Source: Ailanthus altissimus
Lineage: Eukaryota > Streptophyta > Magnoliopsida > Sapindales > Simaroubaceae
Length of the DNA stretch: 64,000 nucleotides
Direction: 5' to 3'
NCBI GenBank assembly: GCA_946807835.1
Contig: OX327702.1
Location: 5,766,001-5,830,000 of the forward strand
Positions 34,809 to 44,976 of the stretch are shown piece after piece. Made by a program: the position numbers and the translations under genes. A model generated the notes under the pieces. That model made no database searches. It was not told where the DNA came from and saw only the letters and a program-made list of their open reading frames with translations. The stretch's first letter is position 1; every line of letters begins with the position of its first letter.

Positions 34809-36560
34809 AGTAGTTTCAGAGCCATCTCATGTTGAATCGTTAAGAGATAATATTTTCAACACTAAATTAGGGAGATTTAAAGTATGCGTTGATTGAATTA
34901 TATTAAAAATTATGATTCAAGCATAATTATTATAAAAAAAAGGGCTATATGCGGCATGCATATATAAAAAAAAAACAGCATGTTCAATTTAATCCAACGT
35001 TGTTGTTTGCATTACTATATTATACATAAGTATATGCCTCAACGTATATGCACAATTGATTTTGTCTTTGAATAAATATATGAGCTGAATTGATTACATC
35101 TTCATATATATTTTTAAATACTCATTCAATTCAGTTGTTTCAGTATTTTGAATTTGCCGAATATAAATATACGCAATTGACGGGTGTATGCTGCATAAAT
35201 ATGAATGCCAAATTGAATAAAGCCAAAATGTGTTGATTATTAATATACTGAATTTTATAATATTGTATTGATTGAATATATAATGTATTAATATGCCAAT
35301 TGCATTGATTTGAATTCTGATGTGTAATGATTGTATTCTATACAATTGTTTTTTTTTTTATTCCACGGATTCAATGTCTAGCATTCAACAAGTTGGCAGT
35401 ATTCTTGATTACATGATTTTCTTTCGTTTCGAATCGAATTGATTGTATATATATGCTGAATAACAAGTGAATGTTGTTTATTTTGATGCATTGTCTAATC
35501 ATGATTACAAAATTGCATTGATGCATTGATGCATTATTATTATATTATATTTGATAGCAATTTTTTTTATTTTTTACATTTGCATTAATTGATGAAAATT
35601 GTATAAAATGCTGAATAGAATGCATCTTCAACTCAATCAATAAGATGATTGTGTTTTCAAGTTCTTGCAAGTTTCAAATTCAATATGATTTCATGCGTTA
35701 ATTTTCAATTAAAAAAAAGAGGAACAGAAATTAAAATTTATTTAAAATTAATTTGATAATGCTAAATTTAATGGAATTCTTTCTTAATTATGGTGCATGT
35801 CAAATAGTTAGTGTCCACAAATTTTAAGAATTTATCAGGTTAATTTTATATGGCCCATAAAGATTTTACTGAACCCAAATTTTTATACTCAACATACTGG
35901 TCAAATCAAATGAGTTAGGAGAGACCTGAGCCTATTTTGGGTTTAGGTTATTAAATAAAGTTTAGGGTTTTGATAATTAAGAAAGGTTAGACTTGACCAA
36001 ACCCAACCACTCCTATCCTAATTTTGACATGATTTAACTGTTGACTTTAACTTCGACTTCGACTTCGACTATAACCATTTTATTTTATTTTATTTTCTCC
36101 CTTTTCCTGCAAACTAATATCTAATATTTTAAAATATATTAAATTGAATTAAAATGTTACCAAAGTGACATCTTTTATGCAAATTTATTTATTTTAAAAT
36201 ATGTGGGTATTATTAAAGAAATAAAATAATTGTGTTTAAATTTATGCGAAAAATAATCGGCTCAAAGGAAGATTATTTTTGGCCAGATAATAAACACATG
36301 TGATAGTAAATATGTGATAAACTTTGACATTTTCTATGCATATAATATATCGGTCCAAAGAAAGGCGTATTATTGGCAGGATCTATTATCAATATTTATT
36401 GTCCGAGTTTTTAGAGTACCGTTTACAAATTGTTATTTCTGTCCAAAGACTAAATAACAATATTATACTTGGTATCTTATAATGGCCCAATTTATTATAT
36501 CTTATGTCATGTATGTATATGTATGCATGATTAAATGGCTATTAATTGTGAGTTTTTTTT
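34809..36560 (+). other. Leader of copia D with primer-binding site and repeated motif
   Basis: AGTAGTTTCAGAGCCATC immediately after the LTR is in the place of a primer-binding site (TGGTTTCAGAGC-like). The rest is an AT-rich untranslated leader without genes. Near its end a motif of the form GGTCCAAAGAAAGG-TATTATT occurs three times (about 36258, 36351 and 36441). Short ORFs such as 35094-35345 (-) are not credible genes. Confidence 0.6.
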
Positions 36561-37200
36561 TTGTTCTATACAATAAATGCTTCTTCTTTATCTGTCAACT
36601 TGAACAACATTTCAGTGTTTAACGGCACTAACTTTAAGAAATGGAAGGAGCATATTATTATTGTGCTTGGGTGTATGGATCTAGACTATGCAATCCGGAT
36701 GGAAGAATCTCTCGCCCCTATTAATAGTAGTACTGCTGAACAAATGACACTTTATGAAAAATAGGAGCGTTCTAACCGCATAATTCTAATGATCATGAAG
36801 CACTCTATTCCAGATACCATCAGGGGCACAGTGCCTGAGGAAGAAAATACTAAAAAGTTCCTGAGCCAAATAGCAGACCGATTCGCTGGTAATGAAAAGG
36901 TCGAAACAAGCACTATTTTGTCTAAGCTTGTTTCAATGCGGTATAAAGGCAAAGGAAACATAAGGGAGTACATTATAAAAATGTCTAATTTTGTTACAAG
37001 ATTAAAGGCACTAAAGTTAGAGTTGTCTGATGACATTCTCGTGCATTTGGTTTTGATCTCTCTTCCTGCACAATACAATCCTTATAAGATCAGTTATAAC
37101 ACTCAAAAAGAGAAATTGACTCTTAATGAGCTCATTACTCAATGTGTGCAAAAGAAAGAGAGATTGAAATAAGAAAAGATAGAAAGTGCTCATTTAGCAA
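36561..37200 (+). pseudogene. Copia D gag
   Basis: Gag opens around 36561 (NASSLSVNLNNISVFNGTNF, then KKWKEHIIIVLGCMDLDYAI). After one stop at 36762-36764 it continues to 37172 (IADRFAGNEKVETSTILSKL, VSMRYKGKGNIREYIIKMSN). This is the typical UBN2/Retrotran_gag_2 domain that forms the virus-like particle. A second stop follows at 37170. Confidence 0.85.
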
Positions 37201-39030
37201 GTTCTTACAATGACAATGCTGCCAACAAGAAAAGAAAATAGAATAATAAAAGAAAAAGAGCTTCACACATTGGAACTTCACAGCCTAAAGTGCAAAAGAA
37301 ACAGAATGCTGAAATCTCTTGTTACTTTTACAAGAAAGTTAGACATGTGAAGAAGGATTGTTCCAAGTATGCAAAATGGTTTGACAAAAAGGGTAAACTT
37401 CTCAATTTTGTTTATTCAGAAGTTAATTTGGCTTTAGTACCAAGTTACACTTGGTGGATAGATACGGGTGCAACTACTCACATAAGTGTGACTATGCAGG
37501 GTTGTTTAAGGAGCCATGTGCCAACTGATGCTGAAAGATTCATCTATGTGGGTAATGGTAACAAGGCTCCTGTTGAGGCAATTGGATTATTTAGATTACT
37601 ATTAAAATCTGGTTATTATTTGAATTTACATGAGACATTTTATGTACCGTCATTTAGACATAATTTAGTTTCTATTTCTTGTTTGGACAAATTCGGTTAC
37701 TCTTATTCTTTTGGAAATGAAAAGTTTAGTCTCTTTTAAAATTCAAATATTATTGGTATCGGTTCTTTAGTTGATAATTTATATTAATTGGATCTTCATA
37801 CCTCACAAATTAATGAAACCTTTCACGCAAGCAATTATAGTATAAAGCACAAATTAATTAATAAAAATTCTTATATGTTATGGTATAATTGTTTAGGACA
37901 CATTTCTAAACAACGAATTCAAAGGCTTATGTCAGAATAAATTCTGAATTCTCTTGATTTTTCAAATTTTGAAATATGTATTGAATGTATTAAGGGAAAA
38001 TAAACAAATGTTAGAAAAGTTAGTGCTAACAGGAGTTCAAACGTCTTGGAACTGATATTTGTGATCCATTCCCTACGGTTTCCTGGAATAGTCAACAATA
38101 TTTTATTACTTTCATAGATGATTGTTCTTATTATGGGTATCTATACTTGATTCATAAGACGTATCAATCATTGGACGTTTTTAAGGCCTATAAAGTTGAA
38201 GTAGAAAATCAGCTTGGCAAGAAAATTAAAGTCATTAAATCTGACCGTGGTGGTGAATTCTATGATAGATATGACAAATTAGGTGAACAATGTCCAGACC
38301 TTTTTGCGAGATATTTGCAAGAATGTGGTATTGTTCCTCAATACACCATGCCGGGGACTCTAAGTCAGAATGGTGTAGTTGAGAGACGAAATCGGACCTT
38401 AAAGGATATAGTTAGAAGTATGATAAATCATTCTTCTTTACCAGAATCTCTTTCAGGTGAAGCCTTAAAGACTGCAGTATATATCTTTAATCGAGTTCCA
38501 AGTAAAGCAGTAGCTAAACCCCATATGAACTATAGACTGAAAAGAAGCTTAGTATTAGGCATTTGCATGTTTGGGGTTGTCTAACTGAGGCTATGCCATA
38601 CAAGCCTAATGAAAGAAAGTTGGACTCAAGAATAGTAAGCTATTACTTTGTTGGATATTCAGAGAGATCGAGAGGTTTCAAGTTTTATGATCTCTCAAGC
38701 AGATTCTTTTTCGAGACAAGGAATGCTAAGTTCATTGAGGATGTTGAATATAGTAGGAGTGCTAAACTCAAGAACATTGTCTTTGAAGAGGAATATATAA
38801 CTATTCTTAATATTGCAATTGATAATGGCCAGGTAATTGCACTTGTCATTATGCTGGATGCAAATACATATAATAAAGACATTCCTAAGATACCTCTCAC
38901 TAATATTGAAGAACTTGCTCCTACTCATGTAGAGGAGCAACAACAACAACCTCAATTGGAAGTGCCATTAAGGAGATCCACCAGGGAAAGGAGATCAGCG
39001 GTTTCAGATGATTATGTCGTATATCTCTAA
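37200..39030 (+). pseudogene. Copia D nucleocapsid, protease and integrase region
   Basis: Frame 37290-37739 has a knuckle with the second cysteine lost (CYFYKKVRHVKKDC) and the protease active site WWIDTGATTHIS. After broken GAG-pre-integrase sequence, 38147-38584 gives the integrase core: SDRGGEFYD, QYTMPGTLSQNGVVERRNRT and IFNRVPSKAV. A frameshift near 38575 moves the frame to 38563-39030, with VWGCLTEAMPYKPNERKLDS and YFVGYSERSRGFKFYD (the usual copia integrase C-terminus). Confidence 0.88.
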
Positions 39031-40083
39031 GAACATGAGTTTGATATAGGACTGAAAAATAATTCAATAACTTTCAGTCAAGTCAAATAAAGTGTGAACT
39101 CCCAGAAATGGATAAATGCCATAAAAGATGAGATGAAATCAATGCAAGACACTGACGTTTGGGATCTTATCGAATTGCTTAAAGGAGTGAAACCAATTGG
39201 TTGTAAATGGATTTTTAAAACCAAACGGGATTCAAAAGGCATTGTCGAAAGATAAAGGCATGTCTAGTCGCAAAAGATTTCACTCAAAAAGAAGGCATTG
39301 ATTATAAAGAGACTTTCTCTCCGATTTCATCGAAAGACTCTTTTAGAATTATTATGACACTTGTAGCTCATTATGATTTAGAGCTATATCAGATGGACAT
39401 AAAGACTACGTTTCTCAATAGGAGCATTGAAGAAACCATATACATGTTGCAACAAGAGAACTTTGAATCCAAAGATTCAAAACATTTGGTATGCAAATTA
39501 AAGAAGTCCATCTATGGTTTAAAGCAAGCAACCGTCAATGGTATCGGAAATTTGATCAAGTAATTACCTCCTTTGATTTTAAGAAAAATATTATTGATCA
39601 ATGCATTTATCACAAGATCAGTGGAAGCAAATGTATTCTTCTTGTCTTATATATAGATGACATTCTACTAGTAAGCAGTGATATAGGATTGTTGCATGAA
39701 ATCAAGATATTTCTTTCAAATAAATTTGAAATAAAAGATCTTGGGAATGCCTCTTTTGTGTTGGGTATATAGATTCACCGAGATCGTTCTCGTGGCATAC
39801 TTGGCTTATCACAAAAGGTATATATCGATAAGGTGTTTAGTAGATTTGACATGAAGAATTGTGCATCAGGAGACACACCCATTGCTAAAGGTGATAAATT
39901 TAGTCTTCTTCAATGCCCAAGAAATGAGATTGAGAAGAAAGAGATAGAGAATATCTCTTATGCGTCAACAGTAAGGAGTCTCGTGTATGCTTAAGTTTGT
40001 ACGTGTCCGGATATTGCGTATGTAGTTGAAATGCTTGGCAGATATCTAAGTAACCCAGAAATAGATCACTGGAGAACTGTTAA
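39031..40083 (+). pseudogene. Copia D reverse transcriptase, N-terminal and palm
   Basis: RT motifs in broken frames: KWINAIKDEMKSMQDTDVWD (about 39105), GCKWIFKTKRDSKG (about 39200), the 39354-39563 piece with YQMDIKTTFLN and VCKLKKSIYGLKQA, and the 39491-39772 piece with the catalytic LYIDDILLVSSDIG. SQKVYIDKVFSRFDMKNC follows, then CPDIAYVVEMLGRYLSNPEI to 40078. At 40084 gypsy element E interrupts it; the domain resumes at 47828. Confidence 0.88.
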
Positions 40084-40372
40084 TGTAGTAACCAGTATCC
40101 ACGACTGGTAAGAATAAGTATTTATATATGTATAAATATACGTATTTTATTTGTATGTTGGTGATACTTGAATTATATATTGTTATTAGTAATATTTTTA
40201 TAGGTTAAGGATATACGATTAGTATTGGGTTTATTTGTATGACTTTAGATTTATTTTAGGGACCAAATTGTTATACTTTGAAAATTTTGTGTAATATTAT
40301 TTATGAGTGCACATGCAGTGAATGAATGTAAGTGATGTCGTGTGTCGGATCTTTTGGGTCTGGGGCGTGACA
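40084..40372 (+). repeat. 5' LTR of gypsy E, internally deleted
   Basis: 289 bp. Its first 193 bases equal 44977-45169, and its last part equals the end of the 3' LTR. It joins at a shared TTTGAAA, so 2562 bp present in the 3' LTR (45177-47738) are missing. The missing part includes the TATA-like TAGTATAAAAATACAC, so this LTR probably lacks the promoter. Confidence 0.92.
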
Positions 40373-40380
40373 GCTATTAG

Positions 40381-40394
40381 TGGTATCAGAGCTA
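40381..40394 (+). other. Primer-binding site of gypsy E
   Basis: TGGTATCAGAGCTA, complementary to the 3' end of initiator tRNA-Met, eight bases after the 5' LTR. Confidence 0.9.
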
Positions 40395-40531
40395 AGATAT
40401 GATTCTGTAGACTTTATGTGTCTAGTGAAGGGAACCCAGCCGATGCCAAATCCTTAAGATTGTATGTGTGCTTATTTATGTATATTGATTTATTTGATAT
40501 CTTACTTACTTATCTTTGTGATTTTGAAAAG

Positions 40532-43315
40532 ATGGAGCGTAATCCAAGAATTACTAGAAGTGCTGATACTGTGAATGAGAGTACTTCAGGAGAAAACCCT
40601 GCTACCATCCAAAATATTGTTCAAGCAGTGAATAATGTGCTTCAACAACAACGACCCAAAGCAGACCATAATGATAAATTCCATGTTATTGAGAAATTCA
40701 GAAAATTGCAACCACTATCATTTGAAGGCTCAAAAGACCCGCTGGTTGCTGAGGAGTGGATCCGTGAGTTGGAAAAGATATTCAGCCTCCTCGAATGTTC
40801 AGATTCACATAAAGTAAGTTGTGCCACTTACATGCTTAAGGAGGAAGCCAGTCATTGGTGGGAGATGACCATGCGGACACTGAATATTGATAAGAACAAG
40901 ATAACATGGGAAAGATTCAAGGAAGTATTTAATGAAAAATACTTTCCCCAGTCCCTAAGAGATGAGAAAGAGGCAGAATTTATCCACCTTACTCAGGGCA
41001 AAATGTCAGTAACAGAATATGAGAGGAAGTTTGAGGAGTTGTCTAGGTTTGCTCCCCACTTAGTAGACACAGAAGCACGTAAGGCTAAGAGGTTTCAGAT
41101 GGGTCTTAAACCAGAAGTGAGAAGGTTACTCTCTGTCCTTGATCTACAGACTTACAGTGCAGTATTACAGAGGGCTGAAATATTAGCAATGGATGAAGAA
41201 TTGGCAGCACCATCTGAGTCCAAACATATGGGTTATCATCGATCAGAAAAGAGACCTTGGGTTAAAAATAATCAGAAAAAGTTTGACAGGTGGAAAGGAA
41301 AGAAGAGGCATAGGAATGATGACATTGAAAAGAAGGATTTTCCATTATGTGATACATATGGGAGACCACATGGAGGGGTATGTTTCAGGAAAAGTGGAGC
41401 TTGTTTTAAGTGTAGAAAGATTGGTCATTTTATTCAGGATTGTCCAGAGATGAAGAATGATCAGGGAGGATTTAAGAAAGATCAGAAAGCTCAAGCAAGA
41501 GTCTATGCTCTTACCAGAAAAGAAGCAGATGATTCACCTTCTGTGGTGACAGGTACAATTTCCATATCTGGCCAGCATGGTTTAGCTCTTTTAGATTCGG
41601 GTTCTACCCATTCATTTGTGTCACATACATTTGTTAGTAATATGGGAGTTGTGCCAGAACCTTTGGGTGTAGATTTATGTGTTGCAACTCCTTCAGGAGA
41701 TTTGATGTGTGCTACAAATGTGGTAAAATCATGTAAAATTGAAATAGGAGATAAGGTGCTACAAGCAGATTTGATTATCTTGAATATGTATGATTTTGAT
41801 GTTATATTTGGCATGGATTGGTTGTCTATGTACCATGCTAATGTTAAATGCTTTGAGAAAGAAGTTGTTTTCCAACCACCCGGAGAGCCTGAGTTTAGTT
41901 TTATTGGTTCTAAGTTATGCTCTTTGCCAAAAGTAATATCTGCTTTACAAGCTTGGAAAAGTCTTAAGAAGGGTTGTCAGTGTTTCTTAGCGACTGTAGT
42001 GGATACAAAGAAAGAAGAAATGAAAATCCAAGATGTTCCAGGCGTGAATGAGTTTATAGATGTATTCCCTGAAGATTTACCTGGAGTTCCACCAGATCGA
42101 GAGATTGAATTCACGATAGAACTTCTGCCAGGAACTAGTCCTATATCTAAAACACCTTATCGTATGGCACCAGTAGAGCTTAAAGAGTTGAAGGAACAAC
42201 TACATGAATTGCTTGAGAAGGGGTTTATTCGCCCGAGTGTTTTACCTTGGGGTGCTCCAGTTCTTTTTGTTAAGAAGAAAGATGGTTCAATGAGATTATG
42301 TATTGACTATCGAGAGTTGAACCATGTGACTGTAAAGAATAAATATCCACTTCCAAGAATCGATGATTTATTCGATCAGTTGCAAGGAGCTTGTGTATTC
42401 TCAAAAATTGATCTTCGTTCTGGCTATCATCAATTGAAGATCAAGAAAGAAGACATTCCAAAGATTGCATTTCGTACCAGATATGGGCATTATGAGTTTA
42501 TTGTTATGCCATTTGGGTTGACAAATCCACCTGCTGCCTTTATGGATCTAATGAATAGAGTATTCAAGGATTATTTGGATAGGTTTGTTATTGTGTTTAT
42601 TGATGACATCCTAGTGTACTCTAAGAGTAAGGGAGAACATGAAGAACACTTAAGAAAAGTCCTACAAGTGTTAAGGGAGAAGCAGCTTTATGCAAAATTC
42701 AAGAAATGTGAATTCTGGCTAGATCGAATGGTATTTTTGGGACATGTTGTTTCCTCAAAGGGAATTTCAGTGGATCCAAGCAAAATTGAAGCAGTGGTGA
42801 ATTGGTCCAGACCAACTAATGTGGGGGAAATTCGAAGTTTTCTTGGTCTGGCAGGATATTATAGACGGTTTGTTGAAGGATTCTCTAAGATAGCTTCACC
42901 TTTAACTCAATTGACAAGAAAGAATGTCAAGTTTCAGTGGTCAGAAGAATGTGAGAAAAGTTTTCAAGAACTCAAGCATCGGTTAGTATCTGCTCCCATA
43001 CTAACCATCCCTTCTGCTTCTGCTGGATTTGTGATTTATAGTGATGCTTCCAAGAAAGGGCTTGGGTGTGTATTAATGCAGGATGGAAAGGTAGTGGCAT
43101 ATGCCTCACGACAACTAAATACTTATGAGCAGAATTACCCTACTCATGACTTAGAGTTGGCTGCAGTAGTTTTTGCTCTGAAAATTTGGAGGCATTATCT
43201 TTATGAAGAAAGGTGTGAAATTTACACAGATCACAAAAATCTTAAATACTTCTTTACTCAAAAGGAGTTAAATATGAGGCAACGTCGATGGTTGGAACTA
43301 GTCAAAAGATTATGA
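40532..43315 (+). CDS. Gypsy E gag-pol polyprotein, first part (gag to RNase H)
   Basis: The frame is open from 40418. I prefer the ATG at 40532 ([18 protein letters not shown]), since the upstream ATG adds an unusual hydrophobic stretch. Residue numbers here count from 40418. Gag core: [20 protein letters not shown] to [24 protein letters not shown] knuckle [14 protein letters not shown] at about residue 328. Aspartic protease [12 protein letters not shown] at about 392. RT with [20 protein letters not shown] and catalytic FIDDILVYS at about 727-735. RNase H with [15 protein letters not shown] at about 873 and [10 protein letters not shown]. The frame stops at 43313-43315, inside the RNase H/integrase junction, because of an extra A in the run 43304-43307; pol continues one frame over from 43320. 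Such a product would make particles and copy RNA but lack integrase unless the shift is bypassed. Confidence 0.92.
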   Translation: MERNPRITRSADTVNESTSGENPATIQNIVQAVNNVLQQQRPKADHNDKFHVIEKFRKLQPLSFEGSKDPLVAEEWIRELEKIFSLLECSDSHKVSCATYMLKEEASHWWEMTMRTLNIDKNKITWERFKEVFNEKYFPQSLRDEKEAEFIHLTQGKMSVTEYERKFEELSRFAPHLVDTEARKAKRFQMGLKPEVRRLLSVLDLQTYSAVLQRAEILAMDEELAAPSESKHMGYHRSEKRPWVKNNQKKFDRWKGKKRHRNDDIEKKDFPLCDTYGRPHGGVCFRKSGACFKCRKIGHFIQDCPEMKNDQGGFKKDQKAQARVYALTRKEADDSPSVVTGTISISGQHGLALLDSGSTHSFVSHTFVSNMGVVPEPLGVDLCVATPSGDLMCATNVVKSCKIEIGDKVLQADLIILNMYDFDVIFGMDWLSMYHANVKCFEKEVVFQPPGEPEFSFIGSKLCSLPKVISALQAWKSLKKGCQCFLATVVDTKKEEMKIQDVPGVNEFIDVFPEDLPGVPPDREIEFTIELLPGTSPISKTPYRMAPVELKELKEQLHELLEKGFIRPSVLPWGAPVLFVKKKDGSMRLCIDYRELNHVTVKNKYPLPRIDDLFDQLQGACVFSKIDLRSGYHQLKIKKEDIPKIAFRTRYGHYEFIVMPFGLTNPPAAFMDLMNRVFKDYLDRFVIVFIDDILVYSKSKGEHEEHLRKVLQVLREKQLYAKFKKCEFWLDRMVFLGHVVSSKGISVDPSKIEAVVNWSRPTNVGEIRSFLGLAGYYRRFVEGFSKIASPLTQLTRKNVKFQWSEECEKSFQELKHRLVSAPILTIPSASAGFVIYSDASKKGLGCVLMQDGKVVAYASRQLNTYEQNYPTHDLELAAVVFALKIWRHYLYEERCEIYTDHKNLKYFFTQKELNMRQRRWLELVKRL

Positions 43316-43319
43316 CTGT

Positions 43320-44933
43320 GTGATTAACTACCATCCGGGAAAAGCTAATGTTGTAGCAGATGCTTTGAGTAGAAAATCTTCAGGACATATGGCAGCACTT
43401 TTGACTACTCAAAAGCAAATTTTGTTGGATTTAGAAAAGCTTGGCATTGAAGTGGTAAGATCTAATGATAGGGCTTATGTTGCAAGTATGTCTATTCAGC
43501 CTACCCTAATTAAGAGAATTAAGGAAGCACAAGGTAATGATGTGCATCTGAAGAAAATTATGGAAGAAATTTCATTGGGTAAAAGGCCTAACTTTGCTAT
43601 TTTTGATGATGGAGCTCTACATTTTGAAGGTAGACTTTGTGTGCCTAATAATAATGAGTTGAAAAATGAGATCTTGGTTGAAGCTCATAGTTCACCATAT
43701 ACTGTACATCCGGGAGGTACCAAGATGTATCGAGACCTACGAGCTGTTTATTGGTGGGTTAATATGAAAAGAGAGATTGCTAAATTTATAGAGCAATGTT
43801 TGACATGTCAGCAAGTTAAGGCAGAACATCAGAGACCATCTGGGTTATTGAAACCTTTATTGGTACCGGAATGGAAATGGGAGCACATAGCTATGGATTT
43901 TGTAGTTGGGTTGCCAAGTACACAAAAGGGCTACAATGCCATATGGGTGATTATTGATAGGCTAACAAAATCAGCACATTTTATTCCAATATGCACCACT
44001 TATTCCATGGATAGGTATGCCCAATTATATGTTGATGAAATTGTGAGGCTTCATGGAGTACCTGTGTCAATTGTATCTGATAGAGATCCCCGATTTACTT
44101 CAATATTTTGGAAGAGCCTACATAATGCCATGGGCACAAAGTTGAACTTCAGTACTGCATTCCACCCACAGACTGATGGTCAATCTGAAAGGACCATTCA
44201 AATTCTAGAAGATATGTTGAGGGCATGTGTGTTAGACCTTAAAGGTAGTTGGGACAAACACCTTTCATTAGTGGAGTTTGCATACAATAATAGTTATCAA
44301 TCAACTATTGGTATGGCCCCATATGAAGCTTTGTATGGAAGAAAATGTAGATCTCCTGTGCATTGGGATGAAGTTGGAGAAAGAAAAATTTTAGGGCCAG
44401 AGATTGTCCAGCAAACTTGTGAGGTTATAGAGAAGATAAGAAAGAGAATGAAAGTGGCTCAGAGTAGACAGAAAAGCTATGCAGACAATAGAAGAAAAGA
44501 TCTAGAATTTAAGGTGGGTGAAAAAGTATTTCTTAAGGTTGCTCCAATGAAAGGAGTCATGAGATTTGGCAAGAAAGGAAAGTTGAGTCCAAGATTCATT
44601 GGTCCATTTGAAATCCTTGAAAGGATAGGTGATGTGGCTTATAGACTTGCCCTTCCTCCATCATTATCAGGAGTTCATAATGTGTTCCATGTGTCCATGT
44701 TGCGAAAATATGTTTCAAACTCCTCACATGTGTTAAGCTATGAGCCACTTCAACTTAGGGATGATCTCACTTATGAAGAAGTGCCCATTAGGATTTTGGA
44801 CAATAAGGAGCAAATTCTTCGTACTAAGAAGATTGATTTGGTAAAGGTTTTATGGAGAAACCATGCAGTTGAAGAGGCAACCTGGGAACGAGAAGAGGAA
44901 ATGAGATCTAAGTATCCTCATCTATTTGCTTAA
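43320..44933 (+). CDS. Gypsy E pol, second part (integrase and chromodomain-like tail)
   Basis: 537 codons, ending TAA at 44931-44933. It opens with the conserved YHPGKANVVADALSRKS linker. The HHCC zinc region follows (EAHSSPYTVHPGGTKMYRDL, then CLTCQQVKAEHQ). The DDE core has the first Asp in AMDFVVGLPS, the second in VSDRDPRFTS and the Glu in HPQTDGQSERTIQILEDML. The GPF region FIGPFEILERIGDVAYRLAL precedes a C-terminal chromodomain-like module (RTKKIDLVKVLWRNHAVEEA, then TWEREEEMRSKYPHLF), which in chromoviruses guides insertion to marked chromatin. The frame is otherwise fully open. No own start codon is expected; it is the continuation of the polyprotein after a single-base shift. Confidence 0.92.
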   Translation: MINYHPGKANVVADALSRKSSGHMAALLTTQKQILLDLEKLGIEVVRSNDRAYVASMSIQPTLIKRIKEAQGNDVHLKKIMEEISLGKRPNFAIFDDGALHFEGRLCVPNNNELKNEILVEAHSSPYTVHPGGTKMYRDLRAVYWWVNMKREIAKFIEQCLTCQQVKAEHQRPSGLLKPLLVPEWKWEHIAMDFVVGLPSTQKGYNAIWVIIDRLTKSAHFIPICTTYSMDRYAQLYVDEIVRLHGVPVSIVSDRDPRFTSIFWKSLHNAMGTKLNFSTAFHPQTDGQSERTIQILEDMLRACVLDLKGSWDKHLSLVEFAYNNSYQSTIGMAPYEALYGRKCRSPVHWDEVGERKILGPEIVQQTCEVIEKIRKRMKVAQSRQKSYADNRRKDLEFKVGEKVFLKVAPMKGVMRFGKKGKLSPRFIGPFEILERIGDVAYRLALPPSLSGVHNVFHVSMLRKYVSNSSHVLSYEPLQLRDDLTYEEVPIRILDNKEQILRTKKIDLVKVLWRNHAVEEATWEREEEMRSKYPHLFA

Positions 44934-44961
44934 GTTATGAATTTCGAGGACGAAATTCTTA

Positions 44962-44976
44962 TAAGGAGGGGAGAAT
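44962..44976 (+). other. Polypurine tract of gypsy E
   Basis: AAGGAGGGGAGAA just before the 3' LTR; primes plus-strand DNA synthesis. Confidence 0.75.

Noticed and set aside
36054..36075. CTTCGA hexamer run as a possible regulatory repeat
   Set aside because: Only about three units; simple-sequence slippage in the copia D leader is sufficient.
41503..41814. 103-codon minus-strand ORF
   Set aside because: Shadow of the gypsy E gag-pol frame.
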